Source: Victivallaceae bacterium (GTDB lineage Bacteria > Verrucomicrobiota > Lentisphaeria > Victivallales > Victivallaceae). Taken from it: a stretch of DNA of 55,756 nt. Below the pieces are notes generated by a model. That model searched no databases and was not told the DNA's origin. It worked only from the letters and a program-made list of their open reading frames with translations. The stretch is from contig JAQUTL010000016.1 in the NCBI GenBank assembly GCA_028709805.1, forward strand, positions 1 through 55,756, in the 5' to 3' direction. Position 1 is the first letter of the stretch. Each line of letters opens with the position of its first letter. The position numbers and the translations under genes were made by a program. Below are positions 8,137 to 18,000 of the stretch, piece after piece.

Positions 8137-8679
8137 ATGAAGGACTTTGCCGGCATGGGACGCGATGCGTTCTTTTCAGTTTCCCCGTCCAATTTTTTCA
8201 TCCGCGGCCTGCTTGCGGCCATACTCGGCGTCTGCTTCATCATGCGGCCGGGCGCAACGCTCGACATCATGGTCTACATCGTCGGCGTGATGCTGGCGGT
8301 GCTGGCGGTTATGCTGTTTTTCTCCGGCCGTCCGGCGGTTCTGCCGCCGCTTGTCCGCGGCTCGATGAGTTTTATGGCGGCGCTGGCGCTGCTGGCCGGA
8401 ATATTCATGATGTTCTTCCCGCTGCTGGCGGTAAGCATTGTGCTGATGGTGATCGCGTTCTTCATTCTCACCGGCGGAATCCAGCAGATATTCGCGGCGC
8501 GCGGCGTGAAACAGGGCAAAGGCTACATGGTGGCGTCCGGCATATTCGCGGTGCTGCTCGGCGTGGCGATGATTTTCTCGCCGCGGGGCGCGATTGAGGG
8601 CGTCGGACTGTTTCTCGGAATATTTCTCCTGATGTACGGGGTCTTTGCGGTAACGCTTTCTTTCAAGCTTAAGCGCTAA
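8137..8679 (+). CDS. DUF308 (HdeD-like) membrane protein
   Basis: A 180-residue protein with six hydrophobic segments arranged as repeated pairs, typical of the DUF308/HdeD family of inner membrane proteins (in E. coli linked to acid resistance; the molecular role is unknown). Characteristic stretches are RPGATLDIMVYIVGVMLA and VLMVIAFFILTGGIQQIF. ATG 8137 was chosen because GGAGG at 8127-8131 sits five bases before it; ATG 8125 would overlap the ribosome-binding site. It is a single-gene unit with its own TTGACA promoter; a second promoter follows before lptD. Confidence 0.85.
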   Translation: MKDFAGMGRDAFFSVSPSNFFIRGLLAAILGVCFIMRPGATLDIMVYIVGVMLAVLAVMLFFSGRPAVLPPLVRGSMSFMAALALLAGIFMMFFPLLAVSIVLMVIAFFILTGGIQQIFAARGVKQGKGYMVASGIFAVLLGVAMIFSPRGAIEGVGLFLGIFLLMYGVFAVTLSFKLKR

Positions 8680-8695
8680 AAATACAGCCGGAGGG

Positions 8696-8725
8696 TTGAC
8701 TTCCGCGAAAAATGTGCAATATTAT
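8696..8725 (+). promoter_or_regulatory. promoter of the lptD-hldD-rsmB-tyrS unit
   Basis: TTGACT (8696-8701) and TATTAT (8720-8725) with an 18-base spacer, starting just after the DUF308 stop codon. No terminator lies between, so some read-through is possible. Confidence 0.6.
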
Positions 8726-8775
8726 GGGGAATGTTTATTTGCAGAGATTGATTGTACCCTCAAATGGAGCACGGG

Positions 8776-11415
8776 GTGATTAATAAAATAAAAACGGCGC
8801 TGGTTGCGTCGGCGTTACTGATAACGTTCGGAGAAGTCCGGGCGTTTGAAGGTATAGACTTCAGCAAGGAAAGTCTGAAACAGCTGAAGGACGCCAGAGC
8901 CGATCGGATGAACATGGTCGGCAACACGCTGGTCATCAACGGCAATATCTATATACCGTTCGGAGACCTCACCGTATACGCCGATTCCGCAGTGATCGAC
9001 CTTGATTCGGGCGACGCCGAAATCACCGGCAACGTCCGCGCCTTCCGGGTGACAAAAGCACCGGTCGTGCTGACCATCGACGAGGTGGTCGAGCTGCGCA
9101 AAAACCCGCTGCTCACCGTGGTGATCGACTCGTATACCGCCGACGCGTTCGGCAATCAGAAAGTCAACGCCACCATCATCACCCGCGGCGACCATATCAA
9201 GGCGCGGCGGCTCGCCGGCAACATCCATACCGGCGTGGTGGAGCTGAACGATGTGGACATCCAGTTCAAAACTTTCGTGGCCAGAGCCGAGAAAGCCGTC
9301 CGCAAACCGGGCGGAGAAATCACGCTGGAAAAGGCGGAGGTGTCCAGCTGCACCTATCTGGCCGGGGAGAACCCGCATTATTCGTTTTACGCCGGAAGAG
9401 TGGACGTGACTCCACACGAGACCGCGCCGCTCGGCGTCAGCAACTATGACACCGATTTGGGCGAACACAGTTTCTGGGCCTATGACGTTCAGTTGAAAGC
9501 CTACGGCGTTCCGGTGCTCTGGCTGCCGGTGTTCTACAAGCCGAAAGACGAGAGTCCCGGACTGTTCAAACTCCAGATCGGCGACAACTCGGACTGGGGA
9601 TTCTATGTATTGATGTCCAAACGGTTCGACTTGAGCGACAATCCGTATTCATCGGTCAAGCTGCTGGCGGACTACTTCAACATGCGCGGCTTCGGCTACG
9701 GAGCCGACGTCGAGGCCGTGACCGCCGACTCCCGCACCGAGGTGTTCGGCTACGGCATCTATGACATCCGCCCCTATTACTCCAGCGATGTGGAGAAGGG
9801 ACGGCTGGAGATACCGCACCAGCGCTACGACTTCCGGATCACCAACGTGACCCATATCACGCCGCGCATGGACTTCCGCGGCCATTTTGAGCTTCTTAGC
9901 GACATGTATTTCCTTGAGGACTTCTACCGCTACCGGTTCAACAACAATCCGGAACCGGCCACCTTTGCGGCGCTGGAATATCAGTTCAACAACCTGTCCA
10001 CCGCGCTTTATCTGCGGCCGCGGGTGAACAGCTTCTTCACCACCGTGGAGCGGCTGCCGGAATACCGGCTCGACGTGCCGCGCCAGAAGCTGTTCGGAAC
10101 CAATCTGTACTACCAGAGCGAAAGTTCGGCCGACTATCTCCGGATGCGCTGGCGCGAGTTTGACCGCCCGTCGAGATACAACACGCCGAATTTGAAAGAT
10201 TATGATTCGTTCAGATTCGACACCGTGCATTTCCTGTATTACCCGATCAAACTCGGCCCGGTCAACCTGATTCCGCGCGCCGGAGCGAGATTTACCTTTT
10301 ACAGCAATTCGTCCAAACAAAAGGTGGACGAGATTGATCTGAACCGGATGTTCGTCCTTGCCAGACCGGAAGGGGAATACAATCTTCCGTACACGCCGTA
10401 CGACAATGACGGCAACGCGCTCGCCAGATTTATCGGCGAATTCGGCATGGAGGCGAACACCAAGTTTTCCCATACGTTCAACGACGTGCGCAACGCCTAC
10501 TGGAAACTCGACGGACTGCGCCATGTGGTGGAACCTTACGTCAACTACACGTTCATTCCGAAGCCGTCCGAGGACCGCGACCACATCTACTATTTTGACG
10601 ACATCGACCGGATCACCGATCAGAACTTCTTCCGTCTCGGCATGCGCAACCGGTTGGAGACCAGACACGGCAGTTTCGGCAATGAACAGGTTCAGGAAAT
10701 CGTCAGCATGGAGAACTACTGGGACATTCACATGAACCGGCAGGACGGCTTCAACAGCATCGGCGACTTCTGCACAAAACTGCTTATCACTCCCGGAAAC
10801 GGATTTTCGATTGACACGCTCCTCAGCGTGGACGCCGGCGGCAACAACGAACATGATGTTGAAGCCACCCGCAACGGCCGGGACGCCGGGCGCCCCGGAC
10901 TGGCCGGAAAATGGCTGAATTTCTGGGAGATCAATCTGCGCTATGAACTGTTCCGCGACTGTCAGGTGACGCTGGGTTATTTTTATCAGGACGCTTACGC
11001 CACCCGGTCCGCCTACAGCATGGGCAGCAGCCTGTCGGAAATCGCCGGCGGCAGCTATTTCGACAAAATATACACCGACCGGATGCAGAACATCCGCTTC
11101 GGCTTCTCGCTTCCGCTGTCGATGGATCACACGTTCCGCGGCGCTTATGACCTGTATTATGACTTTGAACTCGGCGCGTTGCGCGAACAGCGCGTCCGGT
11201 TGATCAAGACCCTGCACTGCTGGGAGGTGGCGGCCGAATTCTCATTCGAGCGCGACACTGATTCGGACGGCGACACCGAATACAGCTATTCCGTCATGGG
11301 AACCGCATACCTTACCGGGCTGCTCGGGCCGGCGCAGCAGGTGCAGCAGTCAATGCAGCAGGGGCTGGGCGAAATGCGCAGTCTGATGGGTCAGGATTCC
11401 GGACTCAACTTCTAA
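8776..11415 (+). CDS. lptD: LPS-assembly protein LptD
   Basis: An outer membrane protein of about 879 residues. After a signal peptide (KIKTALVASALLITFGEVRAF) comes an LptA/OstA-like beta-jellyroll with repeated GNTLVINGN, AEITGNVRAF and ADSAVIDL segments. The LptD barrel follows: WAYDVQLKAYGVPVLWLPVFYKP, and the family hallmark GLRHVVEPYVNYTF. It inserts LPS into the outer leaflet, so the organism is Gram-negative with LPS or related lipid. GTG 8776 is preferred (GGAG at 8766-8769, six-base spacing); ATG 8764 is the alternative. The cysteine pairs of E. coli LptD are not preserved. hldD follows after 19 bases, linking LPS export and core synthesis. Confidence 0.88.
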   Translation: MINKIKTALVASALLITFGEVRAFEGIDFSKESLKQLKDARADRMNMVGNTLVINGNIYIPFGDLTVYADSAVIDLDSGDAEITGNVRAFRVTKAPVVLTIDEVVELRKNPLLTVVIDSYTADAFGNQKVNATIITRGDHIKARRLAGNIHTGVVELNDVDIQFKTFVARAEKAVRKPGGEITLEKAEVSSCTYLAGENPHYSFYAGRVDVTPHETAPLGVSNYDTDLGEHSFWAYDVQLKAYGVPVLWLPVFYKPKDESPGLFKLQIGDNSDWGFYVLMSKRFDLSDNPYSSVKLLADYFNMRGFGYGADVEAVTADSRTEVFGYGIYDIRPYYSSDVEKGRLEIPHQRYDFRITNVTHITPRMDFRGHFELLSDMYFLEDFYRYRFNNNPEPATFAALEYQFNNLSTALYLRPRVNSFFTTVERLPEYRLDVPRQKLFGTNLYYQSESSADYLRMRWREFDRPSRYNTPNLKDYDSFRFDTVHFLYYPIKLGPVNLIPRAGARFTFYSNSSKQKVDEIDLNRMFVLARPEGEYNLPYTPYDNDGNALARFIGEFGMEANTKFSHTFNDVRNAYWKLDGLRHVVEPYVNYTFIPKPSEDRDHIYYFDDIDRITDQNFFRLGMRNRLETRHGSFGNEQVQEIVSMENYWDIHMNRQDGFNSIGDFCTKLLITPGNGFSIDTLLSVDAGGNNEHDVEATRNGRDAGRPGLAGKWLNFWEINLRYELFRDCQVTLGYFYQDAYATRSAYSMGSSLSEIAGGSYFDKIYTDRMQNIRFGFSLPLSMDHTFRGAYDLYYDFELGALREQRVRLIKTLHCWEVAAEFSFERDTDSDGDTEYSYSVMGTAYLTGLLGPAQQVQQSMQQGLGEMRSLMGQDSGLNF

Positions 11416-11434
11416 ATCTGAGAGGACTCGGCAA

Positions 11435-12418
11435 ATGTATATAGTAACAGGAGCGGCCGGACTTATCGGCAGCGCGGTGATATGGGCGCTCAACCGGCGC
11501 GGCGTAACCAATATTCTGGCGGTTGACCACTTGGGGTTGACCGAAAAATGGCGCAACCTCCGTGCGCTGAAATTCGCCGATTACATGGAGAAGGACGATT
11601 TCCGCTCAAAACTCGCCGCCGGCAGTTTCGAGCCGTTGAACATCGAGGGAATATTCCATCTCGGCGCCTGTTCAAGCACCGTGGAAAAAGACGCCACATA
11701 TCTGATCCATAACAATTTTGAAGCCACCAAGGAGCTGGCGGAATTCGCCGCCGACTGGAACATCCGCATGGTTTACGCGTCAAGCTGCGCCACTTACGGC
11801 GACGGCGCCCAGGGGTATCTGGACGACGAATCGCGCATAGAGCGGCTTCGTCCGCTGAACATGTACGGTTACAGTAAACAGATGTTCGATCTGTGGGCTA
11901 AACGCCGCGGACTGTTTGCCAACAACTCCATTGCCGGCTGTAAATTTTCCAACGTTTACGGGCCGAACGAACTGCACAAGGCGGAGATGCGCTCGGTGGT
12001 GCTGCGCGCCTACGAGCAGATTTCCACCGGCGGCAAAATGGGACTGTTCAAATCCTACCGTCCGGAATACGCCGACGGCGAACAGCAGCGCGATTTCCTG
12101 TATGTCAAAGACGCGGTTGAAATGGTGCTGTTCCTGTTCGACAGCGGCGAATCCGGGCTGTTCAACATCGGCAGCGGACGCGCGGAGACATGGAACTCCA
12201 TGGTGCGGGCGGCATTCAAGGCGCTCGACAAGCCGGAATGCATTGAATATATCGAAATGCCGGAAAGTCTGCGGCTGAAATATCAGTATTACACCTGCGC
12301 GGAAATGTCCAAACTGGCGAAGCTGGGCTGGAAAAAGCCGGCCACCTCGCTGGAGGAGGCGATCCGGGACTATTACGGCAACTATCTGATTCCCGGAAAG
12401 TTTCTGGGAGACGAATAG
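11435..12418 (+). CDS. hldD: ADP-L-glycero-D-manno-heptose 6-epimerase-like
   Basis: A 327-residue short-chain dehydrogenase/epimerase. The nucleotide-binding loop TGAAGLIG is at 5-12, FHLGACSST at 74-82, and the catalytic Tyr/Lys pair Y144/K148 lies in MYGYSKQMFD. The segments NVYGPNELHKAEMRSVV and DGEQQRDFLYVKDAVEM match HldD/RfaD, which epimerises ADP-heptose for the LPS inner core. It follows lptD closely and precedes rsmB by two bases. A different NDP-sugar epimerase specificity cannot be excluded, but the GACSST and HK-x-x-M motifs favour HldD. Confidence 0.88.
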   Translation: MYIVTGAAGLIGSAVIWALNRRGVTNILAVDHLGLTEKWRNLRALKFADYMEKDDFRSKLAAGSFEPLNIEGIFHLGACSSTVEKDATYLIHNNFEATKELAEFAADWNIRMVYASSCATYGDGAQGYLDDESRIERLRPLNMYGYSKQMFDLWAKRRGLFANNSIAGCKFSNVYGPNELHKAEMRSVVLRAYEQISTGGKMGLFKSYRPEYADGEQQRDFLYVKDAVEMVLFLFDSGESGLFNIGSGRAETWNSMVRAAFKALDKPECIEYIEMPESLRLKYQYYTCAEMSKLAKLGWKKPATSLEEAIRDYYGNYLIPGKFLGDE

Positions 12419-12420
12419 CA

Positions 12421-13659
12421 ATGGGATTACCGGGAGACGGGACTCCCGCCGCGGTAAAGATTCTGGATGCGTCGGTCGAGGGATTGGAGCGGTGGGAGGA
12501 AAAAGGAACCGGCATTGACGATTTTCTGGAATACCAGCTCAAGTATCCGGAAACGCGCCGCAGCGTGGCGGCGGTGCTGTCGATATTCTTCCGCCGCAAA
12601 CAAATGATTGATTTCCTGCTGCGCAAATTTTCCCGGCAGGGGATTCAGCCGTACAAGCGGCGCATTCTGGAAGTTGCGGTCACACAGATGCTGTTCTGCC
12701 GCGAAGCGGTGCCGGTGGAGGTCGCGGTTAGCTTGGCGGTGGACAAAATGACCCGCGAAGCCGGGGTCGGCGCCGGGAAATTCGCCAACGCGCTGCTGCG
12801 CCGGATTTCGGCGGAGCCGCCGGAAATATCCGATGCGCCGGAGGCCGTGCTGCCGCCGGAAGTGCGCAAACACTGGAAGAAACTCATGCCGCGCCGGATG
12901 AAGGACATGGCGGCGGTATTTCTGACCAAACCGGATTTCTGCGCCCGGGCCTGCGTCGACGCGGCGGCGCCGGAGGGGGCGCGGCCGCTTGAATTTGACT
13001 TCTGCGGGAAATTCCGTTTTTATCGGATCGACAATCCGCGGGAATTTCTGGCGTCGCCGGAATTTTCCGCCGGCGATTTTTATATTCAGGACCCGGCGAC
13101 GGCGATGGCGCTGTCGCTGTTTGAACTTTCCGGAAACGAAAAGGTCTGCGACCTGTGCGCCGCTCCCGGCGGCAAAGGTCTGATGATCGCGGAACGCTTG
13201 AACAGGAACGGCGCGATAACGCTGTTCGACCGCTCGGAGGCGCGGCAAAATCTGACCCGGGAAAACTTTTCCCGCCGTCGGATTGAAGCGCAGTATCGAA
13301 TCGAGGTGTGCGAGGCGGCAAATGTGAGCGGCGAGTTCGATCTGGTGTTCTGCGACGTACCGTGTTCAAATACCGGAGTTTTTCGCCGCCGGCCGGACGC
13401 GCTGTGGCGTTTTTCGCCGTCGAGGCTGCTTGAGCTGACCGGGCTGCAAAAGACGATTCTCGGTCATGCGGCCGCGCTGGTCCGTCCCGGCGGACGTCTG
13501 GTGTACTCGACGTGCAGTATCGAACCGGACGAAAACGGCGCGCAGACGGCCGGATTCATCGCCTCGCACCAGGAGTTCACTCTGCTGAGCCAGAGACAGC
13601 TGCTGCCAACCGCCGAATTCGACGGCGCATATGCGGCGGTAATGCGGAAAAATAAATAA
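12421..13659 (+). CDS. rsmB: 16S rRNA m5C967 methyltransferase
   Basis: A 412-residue protein with an N-terminal NusB-like helical domain (about 1-135, with RRILEVAVTQMLF and GKFANALLRRI) and a C-terminal SAM-dependent RNA m5C methyltransferase domain. SAM-binding motif I is CAAPGGKG (246-253). Motif IV is DVPCSNTG with C315 and motif VI is YSTCS with the catalytic nucleophile C365. It methylates C967 of 16S rRNA. The start is two bases after the hldD stop, so translation is coupled. Confidence 0.93.
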   Translation: MGLPGDGTPAAVKILDASVEGLERWEEKGTGIDDFLEYQLKYPETRRSVAAVLSIFFRRKQMIDFLLRKFSRQGIQPYKRRILEVAVTQMLFCREAVPVEVAVSLAVDKMTREAGVGAGKFANALLRRISAEPPEISDAPEAVLPPEVRKHWKKLMPRRMKDMAAVFLTKPDFCARACVDAAAPEGARPLEFDFCGKFRFYRIDNPREFLASPEFSAGDFYIQDPATAMALSLFELSGNEKVCDLCAAPGGKGLMIAERLNRNGAITLFDRSEARQNLTRENFSRRRIEAQYRIEVCEAANVSGEFDLVFCDVPCSNTGVFRRRPDALWRFSPSRLLELTGLQKTILGHAAALVRPGGRLVYSTCSIEPDENGAQTAGFIASHQEFTLLSQRQLLPTAEFDGAYAAVMRKNK

Positions 13660-13695
13660 AGTCATATTTGAAATAATTATATCAGGGAGTAAAAA

Positions 13696-14982
13696 ATGAG
13701 TGTTTTTCAGGAATTGCAGCGACGCCAGTTCATTTATCAGGCGACCGACGCCGAGGCGATCGAAAAGCTGCTGGCCACGGAAAAGGTGACCTTTTATGTC
13801 GGGTTCGACCCGACCGGCAACAGTCTGCACGTCGGCCATCTGCTGCCGATCATGGCGATGCGCTTTCTCCAGCAGGCCGGTCACGTTCCGATCGTGCTGG
13901 TCGGCGGGGCGACCGCCCGGATCGGCGATCCGTCGGGGCGGATTTCGGCGCGTCCGATTCTCACGGTGGAGGAGATCGACCACAACGTTGAATGTCTGAA
14001 AAAACAGTTGTCGCGCTTTATCAGCGTGGAGGCCGGAGCGTGCCACTTCGTGAACAACGCCGACTGGCTCTGCAAATTGAACTATATCGATTTTCTGCGC
14101 GACATCGGTCCGAAATTCAGCGTGAACCGGATGATCGCGCAGGACTCGGTGAAGCAGCGTCTGGAAAACGGCCTGAGCTTTCTTGAATTCAACTACTCGA
14201 TTCTTCAGGCCTACGACTTTTACCATCTCAACGCCACACTCGGCTGCAGGATGGAGTTCGGCGGTCAGGATCAGTGGGGCAACATGGTGGCCGGCGTCGA
14301 TCTGGTGCGCAAAATGAATCAGAACGAAGTGTTCGCCCTCACCTTCCCGCTGCTGCTGGACAGCAACGGGAAGAAATTCGGCAAGACCGCCGGCGGCAAC
14401 AACGTCTGGCTTGATACCGAACGCACCAATGTCTTCGACTACTATCAATTCTGGCGCAACTGCGAAGATCAGCAGCTGGAAAAGCTGATGCTCACCTTCA
14501 CACCGCTTCCTGTGGAAGAGGTCAAACGGCTGTCGTCCGCCGCCGCCGCGTCCGAGCTGAACCGGGCCAAGGAAATTCTGGCGTTCGAGGCCACAAAAAT
14601 GGCGCACGGCGCAACCGCGGCCGCGGAAGCATATCTTACCGCCGGAAACAAATTCGGATTTGCCGACCCGGAAAACCGGATCGCCACCACCAGCGAAATC
14701 GTCAAATTGTCAACGCAGAGCGCACCGTCGGCGCTGCCGACCGTTGAGCTGGACAAGGCGCTGTTTGCAAACGACGGTCTGTGGGTGGTGAAACTTTTTG
14801 TGGAGGCCGGACTCGCCGCCAGCAACGGCGAAGCCCGCAGACTGATCCAGGGCGGCGGCGCCTATATGAACGACGTCAAGATAGCCTCCTGCGAATTGAA
14901 CGTAAAAAGTGAAGACTTCTCCGACGGCGCGCTCATCGTCAAGGCCGGACGGAAAAACATAAAAAAGGTGATTTTGAAATGA
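13696..14982 (+). CDS. tyrS: tyrosyl-tRNA synthetase
   Basis: A 428-residue class I aminoacyl-tRNA synthetase that charges tRNA-Tyr. The Rossmann fold has FYVGFDPTGNSLHVGH with the HIGH-type HVGH at 45-48, and QDQWGNMVAG. The KMSKS loop reads KFGKT (about 227-231), as in the bacterial TyrRS subgroup. A C-terminal S4 RNA-binding domain runs from about 360 (LASNGEARRLIQGGGAYMN). The Shine-Dalgarno CAGGGAG lies nine bases before the ATG. The stop overlaps the next gene by four bases. Confidence 0.96.
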   Translation: MSVFQELQRRQFIYQATDAEAIEKLLATEKVTFYVGFDPTGNSLHVGHLLPIMAMRFLQQAGHVPIVLVGGATARIGDPSGRISARPILTVEEIDHNVECLKKQLSRFISVEAGACHFVNNADWLCKLNYIDFLRDIGPKFSVNRMIAQDSVKQRLENGLSFLEFNYSILQAYDFYHLNATLGCRMEFGGQDQWGNMVAGVDLVRKMNQNEVFALTFPLLLDSNGKKFGKTAGGNNVWLDTERTNVFDYYQFWRNCEDQQLEKLMLTFTPLPVEEVKRLSSAAAASELNRAKEILAFEATKMAHGATAAAEAYLTAGNKFGFADPENRIATTSEIVKLSTQSAPSALPTVELDKALFANDGLWVVKLFVEAGLAASNGEARRLIQGGGAYMNDVKIASCELNVKSEDFSDGALIVKAGRKNIKKVILK

Positions 14983-15827
14983 AAAAATATATCATTACCC
15001 TGTTGCTGCTGATGATGACGGCGACGACCGCGACGGCGGCGGTGGAACTTAAAAACGGCTCCACCGTTGCGTTTCTCGGTGACTCGATCACTTATCTCGG
15101 CGCCAGTCAGCCGTCCGGCTACTGCAATCTGGTGGTGGCGGCGCTTAAGAACGCCGGAGTGGAGGCAACTCCGGTGTTCGCCGGAATCAGCGGACACAAG
15201 TCCAACGACATGCTCGCCAGAGTCGATGCCGACGTGCTGGCCGCCAAGCCGGATCTGGTATTTCTCAGCTGCGGCGTCAACGATGTGTGGCACGGTGAAA
15301 AAGGAGTTCCGCTTCCCCAATACCGCGAAAATATCGAACAGATCGTCGATAAAATCCAGGCCTCCGGCTCAAAACTGGTAATCTTCACCTCCACGATGAT
15401 CGGAGAAGACGAATTGAATGACAACAACCGTAAACTCGAAGAGTACAACGCGTTTCTGCGCGAACTGGCCGTCCGGAAAAACTGCGGACTTGCCGACATG
15501 AGCGCCGTTATGAAACCGATGATTGCCGACATGGTCAAACAAGGCGCCGCTCCCGGCGCCCTGCTTACAGTGGACGGCGTGCATATGAACCCGGTCGGCA
15601 ATATGATGATGGCGGAAACCGCGCTCGGTGCCGTCGGGTTCGACGCCGCGATGCTGGCGGACGCCCGAAAAATGTGGCTGTCCCAGCCGGATTCCTGTCC
15701 GGTGCGCGGCGCCGCGGACATCTCCATAGCCGACTACCTTAAGCTGGACGCCGCGGCAAAAAAACAGAACATTCAGGTTCAGGTTCTCCTCAACAACATG
15801 ATGAGCAAGGCAATTTCAGAACTCTAA
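14979..15827 (+). CDS. secreted SGNH/GDSL hydrolase
   Basis: A 282-residue SGNH-fold hydrolase with an N-terminal signal peptide (about 1-20, ending TATAA). Block I GDSITYLG carries the nucleophile S36. Block III is SCGVNDVWHG, and block V is VDGVHMNPVG with catalytic D199 and H202. Family members are esterases or lipases, often deacetylating polysaccharides. Export plus neighbouring sugar-type genes suggests a carbohydrate esterase, but the substrate is not shown by sequence. The gene overlaps tyrS by ATGA. Confidence 0.88.
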   Translation: MKKYIITLLLLMMTATTATAAVELKNGSTVAFLGDSITYLGASQPSGYCNLVVAALKNAGVEATPVFAGISGHKSNDMLARVDADVLAAKPDLVFLSCGVNDVWHGEKGVPLPQYRENIEQIVDKIQASGSKLVIFTSTMIGEDELNDNNRKLEEYNAFLRELAVRKNCGLADMSAVMKPMIADMVKQGAAPGALLTVDGVHMNPVGNMMMAETALGAVGFDAAMLADARKMWLSQPDSCPVRGAADISIADYLKLDAAAKKQNIQVQVLLNNMMSKAISEL

Positions 15828-15851
15828 ACAATTTCAAAGGGATAAACTAAG

Positions 15852-16991
15852 ATGGACTGCAAAAAAATCAATGTCGCGGTAATCGCCTGCGGCGCCCGCA
15901 GCCGCGGCGTGGTGGCAAACCTGCTCCGCGACTCAAAACGCAATGTCAGTGTCCTCACCTGCTACGACCCCGACCGCGCCGTTGCCAAACGCGCCGTTGG
16001 AGAATGGAATTCACCGGAAACCAAAATCTGCCGCAGCAGCGCCGAGGCGATCAATTTCCCCGGCATCGACTGGGTGATGGTATTCTCCCCCAACGCATAT
16101 CACAAGCAGCACATTCTTGCCGGCTTCGCCGCCGGAAAAAATGTGTTCAGCGAAAAACCGCTGGCCACAAAAATCGCCGACTGCCAAAAAATATTTGAGG
16201 CTCATCAGAAGTCCGGCGTGCTTTTCGCCACCGGATTCGTGCTGCGCTACGCGCCAATTTACCGCAAAGTCAAGGCACTGCTCGATTCCGGCAAATTCGG
16301 CTATCTGCTCGCGGTGGACGCCAACGAAAATATCGCGCCGGAACACGGCGCCTATATCATGCAGAACTGGCGGCGGCTCACCAAATACGCCGGACCGCAC
16401 ATTCTGGAAAAATGCACCCACGACCTCGATCTGCTGAACTGGTTCGTCGGCACGCTGCCGTCGCGCGTGGCATCATTCGGTTCGCGCCGGTTCTTTGTGC
16501 CGGAAAATGAAAAACTTATGGAAAAGTACGGACGCTCCACCTTCGAAAAGTGGGATGACCCGCACAAACTGCCATCCCCGTTCACCTCCGACAAAGACCT
16601 CAAGGACAATCAGGTTGCGATCATCGAATACCGCAACGGCGTCCATGTTCAGTTTGAATGCACCATGAGCAACGTCATCCCGGAACGCCGGATGATGTTC
16701 AGCTGCTCCGAGGGAAACATCATAGCGGAACTTTATTCCGGCAAGCTGGTCTGCCGGAGACTCGGCGAACCGGCAACCGAAGTCTATGACTTTCTCGGTG
16801 ACGGTCACGGCGGCGGCGACAACTACATCATGAAGGAACTCTACGAAAACGTGATGTGCAAGGGTGAAAAACCGGCATGCAGCGGCAATGAGGGACTGGA
16901 GTCGGCGGTGCTGTCGCTGGCGATTGACAAAGCGGCCAATCTCGGACGAGTGGTCGATCTTGAACCGGTCTGGAAATCAATGAATCGTTAA
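15852..16991 (+). CDS. Gfo/Idh/MocA-family oxidoreductase
   Basis: A 379-residue NAD(P)-dependent sugar or inositol dehydrogenase-like protein. The N-terminal Rossmann domain begins INVAVIACGARSRGVVANLL, and the family EKP motif lies in FSEKPLATK (E101-P103). The C-terminal domain contains KCTHDLDLLNWFVG with the usual catalytic-region His/Asp. Length is typical. It acts in the cytoplasm on an unknown cyclitol or sugar. It lies 24 bases after the SGNH hydrolase, so both may serve breakdown of the same glycan. Confidence 0.88.
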   Translation: MDCKKINVAVIACGARSRGVVANLLRDSKRNVSVLTCYDPDRAVAKRAVGEWNSPETKICRSSAEAINFPGIDWVMVFSPNAYHKQHILAGFAAGKNVFSEKPLATKIADCQKIFEAHQKSGVLFATGFVLRYAPIYRKVKALLDSGKFGYLLAVDANENIAPEHGAYIMQNWRRLTKYAGPHILEKCTHDLDLLNWFVGTLPSRVASFGSRRFFVPENEKLMEKYGRSTFEKWDDPHKLPSPFTSDKDLKDNQVAIIEYRNGVHVQFECTMSNVIPERRMMFSCSEGNIIAELYSGKLVCRRLGEPATEVYDFLGDGHGGGDNYIMKELYENVMCKGEKPACSGNEGLESAVLSLAIDKAANLGRVVDLEPVWKSMNR

Positions 16992-17016
16992 CCAGCGCGG
17001 AAAGGAACCGGAAAAA

Positions 17017-17778
17017 ATGTCAATCGGTCTGCTTTTAAAAAAATGTTTTGCCCGGATATTTTTTCCGGTTCCCCTGGTGTTCATAATCTTTCTGGTCGGG
17101 CTGTTTCTGCTGATATTCGTCAAAAAACGGCGTAAAGCGGGACTGTGGCTGACCGGAATCGGCGCCGCACTGTTCATTGGCCTGTCAATCTTCGGTGAAA
17201 TGCCGCTGCGTCCGCTGGTCAACCGCTACGAACGGCTTGCCCCGGCGGCGCTCGACCGCTCCGACAGCTACGTCATCTGCGTGGCCGGAGCAAATTTTGT
17301 GGAGACGGACGATGAACGCGGCAACTTCGGAGAACACAGCGTTCTGCGCATGGACGAGGCTGCCCGCATTGCGGAATACTGCGAAAATCACGGCATAAAA
17401 TACCTGCTGGTCACTTCGGTGGCCGACCCGGAGGCCGATCCGGAGGCAAAAACCGCCGCCATGAACGAGTTCTACCGGCCATTCGGCATTCCGGAAGCCA
17501 AACAGAAACTGGTTCACGGCGCCGAAAATTCACGCGAGGAAGTCAAGGAGTTCGCCCGTTATGACGGTGAAAAGATCATTGTCTCCAGCGCCTGGCATGT
17601 TCCGAGACTGATGATGCTGGCGGAGAAATACGATCTTGACGCCATTCCGGCGCCAGCGCCGTATATCGGCGGAAACGACAACAGCATCATGTCCTGGGTG
17701 CCGTCCGGAAAACATCTTGAGGACGCCGACAACGCAGTTTATGAATACCTCGGCATGCTGGAATACCTGATCTTTTAG
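17017..17778 (+). CDS. DUF218 (SanA/ElyC/YdcF-like) membrane protein
   Basis: A 253-residue protein with two N-terminal membrane helices (about residues 14-35 and 45-65) and a C-terminal DUF218 domain. The domain contains SYVICVAGAN, NSREEVKEFARY, IIVSSAWHVPRLMMLAEKY and a closing NAVYEYLGMLEYLIF. DUF218 proteins such as ElyC and SanA affect envelope integrity and lipid carrier use. It is the last gene of the long plus-strand unit. Confidence 0.85.
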   Translation: MSIGLLLKKCFARIFFPVPLVFIIFLVGLFLLIFVKKRRKAGLWLTGIGAALFIGLSIFGEMPLRPLVNRYERLAPAALDRSDSYVICVAGANFVETDDERGNFGEHSVLRMDEAARIAEYCENHGIKYLLVTSVADPEADPEAKTAAMNEFYRPFGIPEAKQKLVHGAENSREEVKEFARYDGEKIIVSSAWHVPRLMMLAEKYDLDAIPAPAPYIGGNDNSIMSWVPSGKHLEDADNAVYEYLGMLEYLIF

Positions 17779-18000
17779 CGTTTCAACGCGTCGGTAATAA
17801 GCTGTTTTTAACCTGAATATTGCATGAAACTTGAAGGTTTAATGGATTTTAGAAAAATGCGATAGAACGATTGCGAAGATCCGTTGGACTCGCAATTTTT
17901 TCATCAAATCTCAGATTTTAAGGCAGACTGCCCATTACCCCATAGAGACGATGCGCCGAGGCAGCGCTTATGTGCATTGTGATATTATGACGCGTTAGCT
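17779..18000. other. gene-free, lower-GC segment before transposase remnant
   Basis: No reading frame stands out. It lies directly before the recognisable transposase remnant and is likely either the left end of that insertion sequence or degenerate N-terminal transposase sequence. I could not find its terminal repeat. Confidence 0.35.
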